Source of the DNA: JACNIV01 sp965370415
Lineage (GTDB): Bacteria > Cloacimonadota > Cloacimonadia > Cloacimonadales > TCS61
Length of the DNA: 64,000 bases
NCBI GenBank assembly: GCA_965370415.1
Contig: CBDUTJ010000005.1
Coordinates: forward strand, 1 to 64,000
Direction: 5' to 3'
Below are positions 8,450-16,981 of this stretch, in pieces; the first letter of the stretch is position 1; every line of letters begins with the position of its first letter. Made by a program: the position numbers and the translations under genes. The notes beneath the pieces are model-generated. The model had not been told where the DNA came from and made no database searches. It was given only the letters and a program-made list of their open reading frames with translations.

Positions 8450-9784
8450 TTACAGTAACATGATAGATGCCAGACCCAGGAAAGAAGCAAAGCCACCTAT
8501 ATCGGTGAGCATGGTAATGATTACACTGGAAGCAAGAGCAGGATCGAACTTGAGTCTTTTCATAATAACCGGAATAAGTGAGCCTACCAATCCTGCAATG
8601 AACATATTACAGATCATAGCAACAGCCAGTACTACACCCAGCAAAATGTTACCTTTAAAAAGATAAGCCAACAGCATTGCTACAGAACCGATCAGCAGAC
8701 CGTTGATAATTCCTACTGTGATTTCCTTTAAAATAGCTTTGAAAGTATTATGAAGAGTCAGTTCCCCCAAGGCAATACCACGGGTGATAACTGTGAGGGT
8801 TTGTGTACCGGAATTACCTCCCAATCCAGCAACGATCGGCATGAGAACTGCCAGGAATGAAAGTTGTTTGATAGTACTTTCAAAAATACCCACTACGCTG
8901 GAAACAAGCAGTGCTGTGAACAAATTCAAAGTAAGCCAGGGAAGCCTTTTCCGCACCGAACTGAGCGGACTGGTGAATACCCTGTCTTCACTTTCCAGAC
9001 CCACCATTTTATACACATCTTCCGAAGCTTCATCATCGATAACATCGATGATGTCATCCACTGTGATACGTCCCAGAAGACGATTTACATTATCTACCAC
9101 CGGCAGGATGTAAATATCGTATTTACGGAACATGTGCGCCACTTGTTCCTGATCCATATCTACCGGCACAGAGATAACATCTTTATCCATGATGTCGCGG
9201 GCTTCTCTCTGCGATTTTGCTAACAGCAGGCGAGATATTTCGATAATACCTAATAGTTTATTTTTATCATCTACCACGAATACATAATGGATATTTTCCA
9301 CTTCTTCATGATTTTTACGTACATATTCGATCATTTCATCGCGTTTCATCTCGGCATTTACAGCGATGATCTCTTTCTGCATCAAGCCGCCGGCAGATTC
9401 TTCATCGTAAACCAGCAATTGCTTGATCTCTTCGGAATCTTCTTTATCTATTTTTTCCAGGACATCTTTCAGGCGTTCTTCATCCAGTTCAGCAGCGATA
9501 TCGGTTGCATCGTCTGAATCCATTTCGTCCATTATCTTTACAAGACGTGGCTGCTGGATAGTTTCTAATATCTCTTCGCGTAGTTCATCATGCAGGTCAT
9601 GGATAACATCGGAAGCGTTTTCCGTATTCAGAAGTGAGAAGGCGATAAGCTGGTACTCGGAAGGCAGCTCGTTGATGATCTGGGCTGAATCGGCAGGGTG
9701 TAATTTATTCATTTTATCCCGCAATTCTTCCTGGCGGTTTTTTTCAAAATATTCTATTATCTGGTCTATCGTCATCTTCAACAT
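8450..9784 (-). CDS. mgtE: Magnesium transporter MgtE
   Basis: A full-length 444-residue MgtE. Residues about 1-125 form the helical, acidic N domain (repeats such as ELPSEYQLIAFSLL and DEMDSDDATDIAAELDEE). Two CBS domains follow (about 130-250), then five membrane helices from about 275 with the signature PIVAGLGGNSGTQTLTVITRG that lines the Mg2+ pore. In the family the N and CBS domains sense cytosolic Mg2+ and gate the channel. The ATG at 9784 follows GGGAG by six bases. No neighbour shares its transcript. Confidence 0.96.
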   Translation of the reverse strand: MLKMTIDQIIEYFEKNRQEELRDKMNKLHPADSAQIINELPSEYQLIAFSLLNTENASDVIHDLHDELREEILETIQQPRLVKIMDEMDSDDATDIAAELDEERLKDVLEKIDKEDSEEIKQLLVYDEESAGGLMQKEIIAVNAEMKRDEMIEYVRKNHEEVENIHYVFVVDDKNKLLGIIEISRLLLAKSQREARDIMDKDVISVPVDMDQEQVAHMFRKYDIYILPVVDNVNRLLGRITVDDIIDVIDDEASEDVYKMVGLESEDRVFTSPLSSVRKRLPWLTLNLFTALLVSSVVGIFESTIKQLSFLAVLMPIVAGLGGNSGTQTLTVITRGIALGELTLHNTFKAILKEITVGIINGLLIGSVAMLLAYLFKGNILLGVVLAVAMICNMFIAGLVGSLIPVIMKRLKFDPALASSVIITMLTDIGGFASFLGLASIMLL

Positions 9785-9867
9785 AAGCCACTCCCGTTAT
9801 ATTTGCTTTTTAAATTTTCGGTTTGTGTTTTTTTGTCTATAATTTTTATTTGCTATTCAATTTTTCA

Positions 9868-9891
9868 AACAGTTCGATGAACTGTCCCTAC
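9868..9891. repeat. Dispersed intergenic hairpin, CAGTTCGATGAACTG type
   Basis: A 6-bp inverted repeat CAGTTC/GAACTG around GAT followed by TCCCTAC. A partial copy sits at 11052-11068 and two related longer forms at 27498-27570. It lies in the 226-base gap between mgtE and the lipoprotein gene, where I see no gene; a TTGACA at 9923-9928 could be a -35 element for the lipoprotein but no matching -10 is obvious. Confidence 0.55.
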
Positions 9892-10010
9892 ACAGTTCTC
9901 AATTTCATATTTAAGAAATTATTTGACATAAATAAAAGATTATTCAAACTACGTATTGGTAAAGATTATTGATCATTAATTCTAAACAATAAGTTTTACA
10001 GGAGATAAAG

Positions 10011-10421
10011 ATGAAAATGAAATTAATAATATTTCCTGCCTTATTTTGTTTACTTCTGCTTACAGGTTGTAGCAAAAGCACTGAAATTGAAAATGGTTAC
10101 ACATCTTATTATATAACAATATCTAATAATAGTTCATTTGATATTACAGATTTGGTTATTTCTATGGTAGGTATAGAAGATACTCAACAGATCGGTGTAC
10201 TTGCTGCGGGAGAAATATCTCAACAATTTGAATCCCAGTTACCAGAACCTTCTGGTGATACACCATTTAGTTCTGGTGATACACCATTTAGTTATGGTGA
10301 TTACAATGGTAGTTATCTACAAAACAATGAAGAAATGTATATAGGTATTATCCTACCAGATATAAATATTTTAATACATATAAATAATGATGGCTATACA
10401 GTTGAGAATGTGGGGAACTAA
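10011..10421 (+). CDS. Small lipoprotein
   Basis: A 136-residue protein with a type II signal peptide: MKMKLIIFPALFCLLLLTGC, where LLTGC is a lipobox and Cys20 the expected lipidation site. The mature part is Ser/Thr/Asn-rich with probable beta strands (YYITISNNSSFDITDLVISMVG) and a perfect tandem heptapeptide SGDTPFS in the middle. The start follows CAGGAGATAAAG. Probably anchored in the inner or outer membrane; function not recognised. The next gene, 80 bases on, also encodes an exported protein. Confidence 0.75.
   Translation: MKMKLIIFPALFCLLLLTGCSKSTEIENGYTSYYITISNNSSFDITDLVISMVGIEDTQQIGVLAAGEISQQFESQLPEPSGDTPFSSGDTPFSYGDYNGSYLQNNEEMYIGIILPDINILIHINNDGYTVENVGN
10251..10301 (+). repeat. 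21-bp tandem repeat inside the lipoprotein gene
   Basis: Two identical 21-base units (10251-10271 and 10272-10292) and a third partial unit keep the frame and encode SGDTPFS twice then YGD. This length would vary in steps of seven residues by slippage. Confidence 0.9.
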
Positions 10422-10501
10422 CTTAAATGAATCCTGTTAAATCAATGGATAGAAAATCATGTAACTTGATATGAATTATTAAATTAGAAAAAGGAGTAAT
10501 T

Positions 10502-10966
10502 ATGAAAAAGTTATTAATCACGATTTTTGTACTATCGTTTTTCACCATCAATGTATTTGCTGGTATTGGTTTTGAGTTTGGTTTATGTCCGCTTGCTAAT
10601 GTTCGAGATTCCGGTTTACGGATGGGTCTTACGGGAGGAATAATCTATAACTCTGCAGATAACAAACTGCAAATTGATATTGTCTCTTTTGGCGCGTATG
10701 GACCCATAGAAACAGAAGTGGAAGACATGTCGGCAGAAATAAAATCCGGCATAATGTATTCATTTATCGAACCTTTATATATTGGTGCGCGTGTAGGAGG
10801 TATGTTTATACCGGAAGGACCCCTGGAACCAGATCCTATAATGTATAACACAATTGTTCTCCGTGCTCAGAAACGTTCTGAAGGAATTTGCCTTTTTGCT
10901 GAAACCGAATTCAGTATTGCCAATAATAATAATAAGATCACTTTCGGGTTAAGCTATAGATTTTAA
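10502..10966 (+). CDS. Small exported beta-barrel-like protein
   Basis: A 154-residue protein with a signal peptide (MKKLLITIFVLSFFTINVFA, cleavage likely after VFA). The mature part is Gly-rich with alternating hydrophobic strands and ends FGLSYRF; a C-terminal Phe after an aromatic strand is typical of small outer-membrane barrels. Start preceded by AAGGAG. Family not recognised; localisation is inference from the signal peptide and C terminus. A hairpin with a T run follows. Confidence 0.65.
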   Translation: MKKLLITIFVLSFFTINVFAGIGFEFGLCPLANVRDSGLRMGLTGGIIYNSADNKLQIDIVSFGAYGPIETEVEDMSAEIKSGIMYSFIEPLYIGARVGGMFIPEGPLEPDPIMYNTIVLRAQKRSEGICLFAETEFSIANNNNKITFGLSYRF

Positions 10967-11000
10967 TGATTAGTTAGCTGAAAAACATCAAATCGTCTTA

Positions 11001-11046
11001 GACCTAAATATTAGGTCATATGACCTAAAAAGAAGGTCAGTTTTTT
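11001..11046 (+). terminator. Nested hairpins ending in a T run, probable terminator
   Basis: A 7-bp palindrome GACCTAA/TTAGGTC (11001-11017) is followed by a second stem GACCT/AGGTC (11022-11038), then AG and six T. The middle AGGTC can pair with either GACCT, so two alternative folds are possible. It lies just after the envelope protein gene. Confidence 0.6.
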
Positions 11047-11051
11047 ATAGG

Positions 11052-11068
11052 ATAGTTCGATGAACTGT
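11052..11068. repeat. Dispersed hairpin copy, AGTTCGATGAACT
   Basis: Same core inverted repeat as at 9868-9891 (AGTTC GAT GAACT), here beside the terminator region, without the flanking TCCCTAC. Confidence 0.45.
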
Positions 11069-11092
11069 GTATACAAATTACCAATTTCAAAT

Positions 11093-11125
11093 AAAAAAAC
11101 AGGCAGCCATCTTTGGCAGCCTGTT
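11093..11125 (-). terminator. Terminator of the ribosomal protein operon
   Basis: Read on the minus strand, a stem AACAGGC/GCCTGTT, one A:A mismatch, and an inner GCC/GGC stem with a six-base loop are followed by seven T. It lies 25 bases after the rplQ stop and is the obvious end of the whole cluster. Confidence 0.9.
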
Positions 11126-11149
11126 TAATTATCAATTCTTAATTATTAA

Positions 11150-11560
11150 TTATTTGGTGAGGTCTTTTGTTTTTATTTTCTTTTCCTTTTTCTCTAGTGT
11201 TTCTTCTTTTTGTACGAACTCAATGATAGCCATGGGAGCGCTGTCACCTTTGCGGTAACCGTTCTTAAGAACGCGGGTATAACCACCTTCTGTGCTCTGA
11301 TAACGGGGAGCCAGTTCATCGAAAACTTTTTTCACCAGATCACGGTTTTGCAGAACTTTGTAAGCTAATCGGCGGTGGTGTATGGTATCTTTTTTACCGT
11401 AGGTTATCAATCTTTCTGCCAGACCTCTCAGTTCTTTGGCTTTGGTTTGTGTAGTGTTTATACGACCATGTTCCACCAGTGAAGAAACCAGGTTTCTCAT
11501 TAATAATCTTCTATGGTCTCTTTCTCTTCCGAATTTTCTTCCTCTTACTTTATGTCTCAT
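11150..11560 (-). CDS. rplQ: 50S ribosomal protein L17
   Basis: A 136-residue protein with the L17 N terminus MRHKVRGRKFGRERDHRRLLMRNLVSS and the RLAYKVLQNRDLVKKVF core; about 20 Lys/Glu-rich residues extend the C terminus. It binds 23S rRNA near the exit tunnel. It is the last gene of the cluster, 13 bases after rpoA, the usual rpoA-rplQ pair, and is followed by the terminator. Confidence 0.97.
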   Translation of the reverse strand: MRHKVRGRKFGRERDHRRLLMRNLVSSLVEHGRINTTQTKAKELRGLAERLITYGKKDTIHHRRLAYKVLQNRDLVKKVFDELAPRYQSTEGGYTRVLKNGYRKGDSAPMAIIEFVQKEETLEKKEKKIKTKDLTK

Positions 11561-11573
11561 AGAACAATCCTTT

Positions 11574-12584
11574 TTATTTGATAGTTACTTTACCCTTGGC
11601 GTCATCTATCTTTTTACGAATACCTTTTACATCCATGCCAAGAGAAAGAGCGTATTTATCCAGCAGAGCATTTATTTCTTCCAGAGATTTCTTACCGAAA
11701 TTGCGATATTTCAGCATTTCGTTCTCATTTTTCCCCACCAGTTCACCAATGGAATCTATCTTGGCGGCAGAAAGACAATTGCTGCAGCGAACGGAAAGTT
11801 CCAGTTCGTTCACGGCGGTATCTAATATCTTTTCCATTCTTTCCAGTTCCGGATCCATCTCAACTTCTTCTATGTATTCCGGTTCAGTTTCAAAGAGAAC
11901 CAACCTGTCATAGAGGTCACGCAGGATCTTGGCAGATAGATAAAGAGAATCTTTGGGATCGATGCTGCCATCGGTAGTAATTTCCATTATCAGCTTATCG
12001 TAGTCGATTCGTTCGCCCACGCGCTGTTGCCCTGCTTCAAAGTTCACTTTAACAACAGGAGAATAGATAGAATCGATAGGAATAACGCCTACCGGTTTTT
12101 CTTCCATATTATGTTGATCTGCTGAAACGTAACCACGCCCGATACCAACCCAGATCTCCATTTTGAATTCGACATCTTCAGCCATTTCCAATAATACAAG
12201 GTCTTTGTTAATAATCTTAACATCTGCTGTTTCCTGGATCTCTCCAGCTGTAACAGGTCCGATGCCTTTATGTTCTAAAACCAGTTTTTCTTCGTTCACA
12301 GTTTCAGATTTCAGAACCATTTTTTTCAATCTCAGGATAACATCAATAAAATCGGAATCACCTCCGGGAATGGGTGCGAATTCATGGTGAAGCCCTTCTA
12401 TTTTTACAAAACGTATAGCAGTCCCCTGAATAGAGGACGTGAGGACACGTCGTAAAGTGTTACCGATAGTAGTGGCAAATCCTGCTTCCAGCGGCCCGAT
12501 TTCGAATTTACCGTAAGTTGGGCTATAGGTTTTTTCATCAACCTTAACTTGTTCCGGTAATTGTAAGGGTTCAAGGAACATCAT
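11574..12584 (-). CDS. rpoA: RNA polymerase subunit alpha
   Basis: A 336-residue alpha subunit. The N-terminal domain (to about 230) has FATTIGNTLRRVLTSSIQG and VGQRIDYDKLIMEI-like dimer and assembly motifs; the C-terminal domain (about 262-325) has LELSVRCSNCL and the helix-hairpin-helix NFGKKSLEEINALL that contacts UP elements and activators. ATG 12584 follows GGAG by seven bases and is followed by a second Met. Placed between rpsD and rplQ as in most bacteria. Confidence 0.98.
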   Translation of the reverse strand: MMFLEPLQLPEQVKVDEKTYSPTYGKFEIGPLEAGFATTIGNTLRRVLTSSIQGTAIRFVKIEGLHHEFAPIPGGDSDFIDVILRLKKMVLKSETVNEEKLVLEHKGIGPVTAGEIQETADVKIINKDLVLLEMAEDVEFKMEIWVGIGRGYVSADQHNMEEKPVGVIPIDSIYSPVVKVNFEAGQQRVGERIDYDKLIMEITTDGSIDPKDSLYLSAKILRDLYDRLVLFETEPEYIEEVEMDPELERMEKILDTAVNELELSVRCSNCLSAAKIDSIGELVGKNENEMLKYRNFGKKSLEEINALLDKYALSLGMDVKGIRKKIDDAKGKVTIK

Positions 12585-12602
12585 AAAATTACTCCTGTTT
12601 TT

Positions 12603-13238
12603 CTACTTGGAATAGTACTCAACAATCAGACGCTCATCAACATCCAACGGGATTTGTTCCCTGGTTGGAATACTGAGGATCTTTCCTTTGAAATTATCTT
12701 TTTCCACTTCAAACCATTCGATACTACCAACTTCAGTAGTAGCTTCAATAGCTTCCTGAATGATGGGCATTTGCCTGCTTTTTTCTTTGATCTCAATCTC
12801 ATCTTCGGGACGTACCAGGAAAGAAGGGATATTTACTTTTCGTCCGTTTACACGGATGTGTCCGTGACGGATTATTTGACGGGATGATTTTCTGGAAGGT
12901 GCGAATCCCATGCGGTAGACAACATTGTCCAGACGTGTTTCCAAAAACTGAAGCAGGTTTTCACCTGTAACTCCGGATTTCTTTGCTGCCATTTTAAAGT
13001 ATTTCCTGAATTGTTTTTCCAGGATGCCGTAAATGCGTCGTACTTTCTGCTTTTCACGCAGATGGATACCATAATCGCTAAGTCTTTTACGAAACCCGCG
13101 GGCACTGCCATGATCACCCGGAATAAAGGGACGTCTTTCGAAGGCGCATTTTTCGGAATTACAGCGTGCTCCTTTTAGAAAGAGCTTGGCTCCTTCTCTT
13201 CTACATAATCTACATGATGGTCCGGTATATCTTGCCAT
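12603..13238 (-). CDS. rpsD: 30S ribosomal protein S4 (zinc-binding form)
   Basis: A 211-residue S4 with the S4 RNA-binding domain (ETRLDNVVYRMGFA, HGHIRVNGRKVNIPS). Cys9, Cys12, Cys26 and Cys31 make the N-terminal zinc knuckle, so this is the Cys-containing version. It starts 16S assembly and in many bacteria represses its own operon. ATG start; six bases from rpsK. Confidence 0.98.
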   Translation of the reverse strand: MARYTGPSCRLCRREGAKLFLKGARCNSEKCAFERRPFIPGDHGSARGFRKRLSDYGIHLREKQKVRRIYGILEKQFRKYFKMAAKKSGVTGENLLQFLETRLDNVVYRMGFAPSRKSSRQIIRHGHIRVNGRKVNIPSFLVRPEDEIEIKEKSRQMPIIQEAIEATTEVGSIEWFEVEKDNFKGKILSIPTREQIPLDVDERLIVEYYSK

Positions 13239-13243
13239 AATCC

Positions 13244-13645
13244 TTAAATTCTCCTAGTTTTTCTTGGTCTGCATCCATTATGCGGAATGGGTGTTGTATC
13301 GGTTATCATGGTTATCTGAAGTCCATTAGCATCCAACGATCTGATAGCAGATTCTCTACCACCACCGGGGCCTTTCACCAAAACCTTTACTTTGTTGATA
13401 CCCATTTCAATAGCTTTTTTTGCAACTTCTTCTGCTGCTAACTGAGCTGCAAAAGGAGTGCTTTTTTTAGAGCCTTTATAGCCGATCTTTCCACCACTCG
13501 ACCAAGTCAACATATTCCCTGCTTTATCTGTAAGAGAAACGATTGTATTGTTGAAACTGGAATGAATATGGGCTACACCTTCGTTGAATGTAAGCCTTAC
13601 CTTTTTCTTCTTTCTGGTGGTAGTTTTTACTGTTTTTGTTGCCAC
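13244..13645 (-). CDS. rpsK: 30S ribosomal protein S11, GTG start
   Basis: A 133-residue S11 (AHIHSSFNNTIVSLTD, KGPGGGRESAIRSLD, ending in the CRPRKTRRI tail). It forms part of the platform of the small subunit. The start codon is GTG at 13645, after GGGAG; the nearby ATG is out of frame. It follows rpsM by 12 bases. Confidence 0.97.
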   Translation of the reverse strand: MATKTVKTTTRKKKKVRLTFNEGVAHIHSSFNNTIVSLTDKAGNMLTWSSGGKIGYKGSKKSTPFAAQLAAEEVAKKAIEMGINKVKVLVKGPGGGRESAIRSLDANGLQITMITDTTPIPHNGCRPRKTRRI

Positions 13646-13657
13646 TGTTCATCTCCC

Positions 13658-14029
13658 TTACTTTTTCTTGCCACCAACCACAGAACGACGACGTCCTCTT
13701 CGAGTTCTGGCATTGGTATGGGTACGCTGTCCACGAACCGGCATACTTCTCTTATGTCGTATACCACGGTAACAGCCAATTTCCATCAGGCGTTTTATAT
13801 CCATGGCTTTCTGGGTTCTTAATTCTCCTTCTACCATGTAATCGTTTTGAATGATCTCTCTGATAGCTTTTTCTTCTTTCAGGGAAAGATCTTTCACTTT
13901 TCTATTTTCATCTACACCGGCAGAAGCCAGTATCTGACCAGCAATATTCTTGCCAATTCCATAGATATAGGTAAGTCCTATAATAATTCTTTTGTCTTTT
14001 GGTAATTCGATTCCTGCTATATGTGCCAA
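13658..14029 (-). CDS. rpsM: 30S ribosomal protein S13, TTG start
   Basis: A 123-residue S13 with MAHIAGIELPKDKR, the YGIGKNIAGQILASAG helix-turn region and the basic C-terminal tail that reaches the P site (HKRSMPVRGQRTHTNARTRRG). The start codon is TTG at 14029 behind a GGAGGAT site; no in-frame ATG exists at the conserved N terminus. Confidence 0.97.
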   Translation of the reverse strand: MAHIAGIELPKDKRIIIGLTYIYGIGKNIAGQILASAGVDENRKVKDLSLKEEKAIREIIQNDYMVEGELRTQKAMDIKRLMEIGCYRGIRHKRSMPVRGQRTHTNARTRRGRRRSVVGGKKK

Positions 14030-14046
14030 GTTTAATCCTCCTTTAG

Positions 14047-14163
14047 CTAACCTTGACGTTGTTTATGTTTAGGGTTACTGGAGCAAATAACTCTAATAAC
14101 ACCGTTTCTTTTGATTATTTTGCAATCTTTGCACATCTTTTTAACTGATGCTCTAACTTTCAT
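14047..14163 (-). CDS. rpmJ: 50S ribosomal protein L36
   Basis: A 38-residue protein starting MKVRASVKKMCKDC and ending NPKHKQRQG, the standard L36. Cys11, Cys14, Cys27 and His33 are the zinc ligands, so it is the zinc-binding form. ATG 14163 follows AGGAG by five bases; the ATG three bases upstream is too close. It occupies its normal place between infA and rpsM and is easily missed because of its size. Confidence 0.96.
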   Translation of the reverse strand: MKVRASVKKMCKDCKIIKRNGVIRVICSSNPKHKQRQG

Positions 14164-14171
14164 CATATCTC

Positions 14172-14390
14172 CTATTTATATCGATAAACTATTCTTCCCC
14201 TGTTCAAATCATAGGGAGATAATTCAACCTTAACTTTATCACCGGGTAAAATTCTAATATAGTGTAATCTCATCTTGCCCGAACTGTGAGCAAGTATTTC
14301 ATGCCCGTTTTCCAGTTCTACTCTGAAAGTGGTGTTTGGCAGTGCTTCCTTAACAACACCTTCAACTTCAATTACACCTTCTTTTGCCAT
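14172..14390 (-). CDS. infA: Translation initiation factor IF-1
   Basis: A 72-residue OB-fold protein: MAKEGVIEVEGVVKEALPN, then FRVELENGHEILAHSSGKMR and the conserved PGDKVKVELSPYDLNRGRI end. It binds the A site of the 30S subunit during initiation. Normal length, ATG start, directly downstream of map. Confidence 0.98.
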   Translation of the reverse strand: MAKEGVIEVEGVVKEALPNTTFRVELENGHEILAHSSGKMRLHYIRILPGDKVKVELSPYDLNRGRIVYRYK

Positions 14391-14405
14391 AAATTACTCT
14401 CTTTT

Positions 14406-15164
14406 TTAATAAACGGATAAGATTTCCGGCTCACCATCCGTAATTAAGATCGTGTTTTCATAATGTGCAGATAGCGTTCTGTCTGCCACAAAAAATTCCC
14501 AACCATTTTCTATTACCTGATTGGTTCCGATATTTACCATAGGTTCAATTGCCAATGTCATTCCTTTTTTCAATCTCGGTCCTTTTCCTTTCACACCAAA
14601 ATTAGGAATCAAAGGATCTTCATGCAAACTGGCACCTATCCCGTGACCGGTTAGATTATCTGCCACAAAATAGCCCTGCTCCTTCACATAAGAACCAATA
14701 ATATTAGAAATATCACCCACTCGTGCGCCATGTCTTGCCTGAGAAACTCCTCTGTCAAGTGCTTCCTGTGTAACACGAAGCAGCCGCTGTGTTTCTTTAG
14801 TAATTTTACCCACACGATAAGTACGTGCAGCATCACCGTAATAACCATTTTTGTAAACACCCACATCGATACCAATAATATCGCCTTCCTGCAAAATATG
14901 CTTGCGAGAAGGAATACCATGTACAATGCAGGAATTCACCGAGGTGCAAATAGCAGCAGGGAACGGTTCCAGACCAAAAACCGTATAACCTTTGAAGGCC
15001 GGTTTTCCACCTTCGGTACGAATAAGGTCATCAGAAAATTGATCCAATTCCCAGGTGCTAATACCAGGTTTAATGATGCTTTCCAATTTATGAAGCAGCA
15101 AAGCTACAATGCGGTTACTTTCGCGCATTTTTGCAATTTCCTTATTGTTCTTTATTGTAATCAT
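14406..15164 (-). CDS. map: Methionine aminopeptidase, type I
   Basis: A 252-residue pita-bread metalloprotease that removes the N-terminal Met from nascent proteins. Metal ligands are visible: the two Asp in IGIDVGVYKNGYYGDAART, His in GHGIGASLHEDP, and the Glu residues in LAIEPMVN and HYENTILIT. SCIVHGIPS holds the conserved substrate-side His. No N-terminal zinc finger. It follows secY directly; adk, often found between them, is absent here. Confidence 0.97.
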   Translation of the reverse strand: MITIKNNKEIAKMRESNRIVALLLHKLESIIKPGISTWELDQFSDDLIRTEGGKPAFKGYTVFGLEPFPAAICTSVNSCIVHGIPSRKHILQEGDIIGIDVGVYKNGYYGDAARTYRVGKITKETQRLLRVTQEALDRGVSQARHGARVGDISNIIGSYVKEQGYFVADNLTGHGIGASLHEDPLIPNFGVKGKGPRLKKGMTLAIEPMVNIGTNQVIENGWEFFVADRTLSAHYENTILITDGEPEILSVY

Positions 15165-15201
15165 ACTGCTTCTTTTTTCACTCTATATTTTTTTAAAAGA
15201 A

Positions 15202-16512
15202 CTAACCTCTGCGACCACGGAGTTTTCCTTTTTTCATGAAACCTTCATAATGGCGCATAACAAGATGTGATTCTATCTGCTGAAGAGTATCCAGTGCCAC
15301 ACCAACGATAATAATGAGTCCTGTACCACCAAAGTAGAAAGGAAGATTTGCCCATTTGGACATAAATTCGGGCATTACAGCTACAAATGCAAAAAATACA
15401 GCACCTGGTAATGTAATCCTTACCAATACGGAATTTATATAGTCGGACGTCTTTTTCCCTGGTTTTCTGCCGGGGATAAAGCCACCATATTTTTTCATAT
15501 TCTCTGCCATTTCAATGGGATTAAGTACCATAGCTGTGTAGAAATAAGCAAAGAAAACAATGAGTCCTACATAAATTAACGTATAAAGAAAAGCACCGGG
15601 AGAAAGCAAATCTACAATGGTGTTCATGAAATCGCTATCTTTGAAGAAAGTGGCAATCGTTCTGGGGAACATGATCACGGACTGAGCAAAAATAATTGGA
15701 ATAACACCAGCAGTATTTACCTTTAGTGGTATGTGAGTACTCTGACCACCATAAACTTTACGTCCTACTATTCTTTTGGCATATTGCACTGGTATTTTTC
15801 GTATACCTTCGGTGACCAAAACCACAGAAGCAGTAACGCCGATCATCACGACAATAACGGCAACAGCCATGAAAATTTCCATGGCACCCACTTGAACCAT
15901 TTCAAACATGCGATAAAAACCTTGTGGGTAACGAGCAATAATACCGGCAAAAATGATAAGTGAAATACCGTTTCCTATTCCGTGTTCTGTTATCTGCTCT
16001 CCAAGCCACATGATGAACATCACACCGGTAACCATGGTAAGCACGCTGGTGAAAACAAATAAAAAGCCAGGATTTGGAACAGCTCCTTCTACTCCGCTTT
16101 GCAGGAACATACTGATGCCGATTGCATTGAAAGAAGCAATGAACACTGTACCATATCGAGTATACTGAGCTATTTTTTTCTGCCCTTCAGCACCTTCTTT
16201 TTTCAATCTTTCAAAGAATGGAATTACACCACCAAGCAATTGGATAACAATGGAAGTAGTAATGTAAGGCATAATTCCAAGAGCAAAAACCGAAGCACGT
16301 CCGAGGTTACCGCCCACAAAAAGGTCGAACATTCCAAACAGGTTTCCACCCGAACTGCTTGCACTTTCCAGAAACTGTTTAAGAGCTTGAGCATTGATCC
16401 CAGGGATTGGAATAAAACTTCCTAACCTGTAAATTGCCAGTATCATAGCAGTAAACAGTATCTTCTTTTTAAGGTCTGGAATTTTAAAAATATTACTGAT
16501 ACTCTGCCACAC
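15202..16512 (-). CDS. secY: Protein translocase subunit SecY, GTG start
   Basis: A 436-residue ten-helix SecY. Typical blocks are the N-terminal LGSFIPIPGINAQALKQF, the plug and helix 2 region GRASVFALGIMPYITTSIVIQLLG, the cytosolic loops with RKIPVQYAKRIVGRKVYGG, and YINSVLVRITLPGAVFF. The start is GTG at 16512, one base after the rplO stop. It forms the translocation channel with SecE, whose gene is not in this window. Confidence 0.98.
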   Translation of the reverse strand: MWQSISNIFKIPDLKKKILFTAMILAIYRLGSFIPIPGINAQALKQFLESASSSGGNLFGMFDLFVGGNLGRASVFALGIMPYITTSIVIQLLGGVIPFFERLKKEGAEGQKKIAQYTRYGTVFIASFNAIGISMFLQSGVEGAVPNPGFLFVFTSVLTMVTGVMFIMWLGEQITEHGIGNGISLIIFAGIIARYPQGFYRMFEMVQVGAMEIFMAVAVIVVMIGVTASVVLVTEGIRKIPVQYAKRIVGRKVYGGQSTHIPLKVNTAGVIPIIFAQSVIMFPRTIATFFKDSDFMNTIVDLLSPGAFLYTLIYVGLIVFFAYFYTAMVLNPIEMAENMKKYGGFIPGRKPGKKTSDYINSVLVRITLPGAVFFAFVAVMPEFMSKWANLPFYFGGTGLIIIVGVALDTLQQIESHLVMRHYEGFMKKGKLRGRRG

Positions 16513-16513
16513 T

Positions 16514-16966
16514 TTACACTACCTCCGCTTTACCGCCTGCTTTCTCAATTATCTCTTTAGCAGCTTTTGAAAAAGCGTTTGCTTTGATATTTACTTTTTT
16601 ATTAAATTCTTCAGCGCCATCTGCCAGGATCTTCACAGGAGCTTTTTCTTTAGCTCTGGCTTTTCTAATCAGGTTTAGCTCTTCGAGTTTTGCTATATCA
16701 AAGCTCGTGCCTTCCTGTGTTTGTAGTATTTTCAGGTTAACAATTCTAAATTCCTTACGGAAAATATTTGTGAATCCTCTTTTGGGAACACGTCTCTGCA
16801 AAGGCATCTGACCGCCTTCGAACCAGGCTGGAATATTCCCGCCGGAACGTGATTTCTGCCCTTTGTGACCTTTACCGGCTTGTTTACCAAATCCAGAACC
16901 CTCACCTTTTCCGAGTCTTTTTTTATTCTTTATATTTTGAGGACGTTCGATATTATGAAGTTTCAT
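16514..16966 (-). CDS. rplO: 50S ribosomal protein L15
   Basis: A 150-residue L15 with the Gly/Lys-rich extension RLGKGEGSGFGKQAGKGHKG and the globular end (VKILADGAEEFNKKVNIKANAFSKAAKEIIEKAGG). It threads into 23S rRNA. ATG start, 15 bases after the rpmD stop. Confidence 0.97.
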   Translation of the reverse strand: MKLHNIERPQNIKNKKRLGKGEGSGFGKQAGKGHKGQKSRSGGNIPAWFEGGQMPLQRRVPKRGFTNIFRKEFRIVNLKILQTQEGTSFDIAKLEELNLIRKARAKEKAPVKILADGAEEFNKKVNIKANAFSKAAKEIIEKAGGKAEVV

Positions 16967-16981
16967 TGTTTCTCCTTAATC

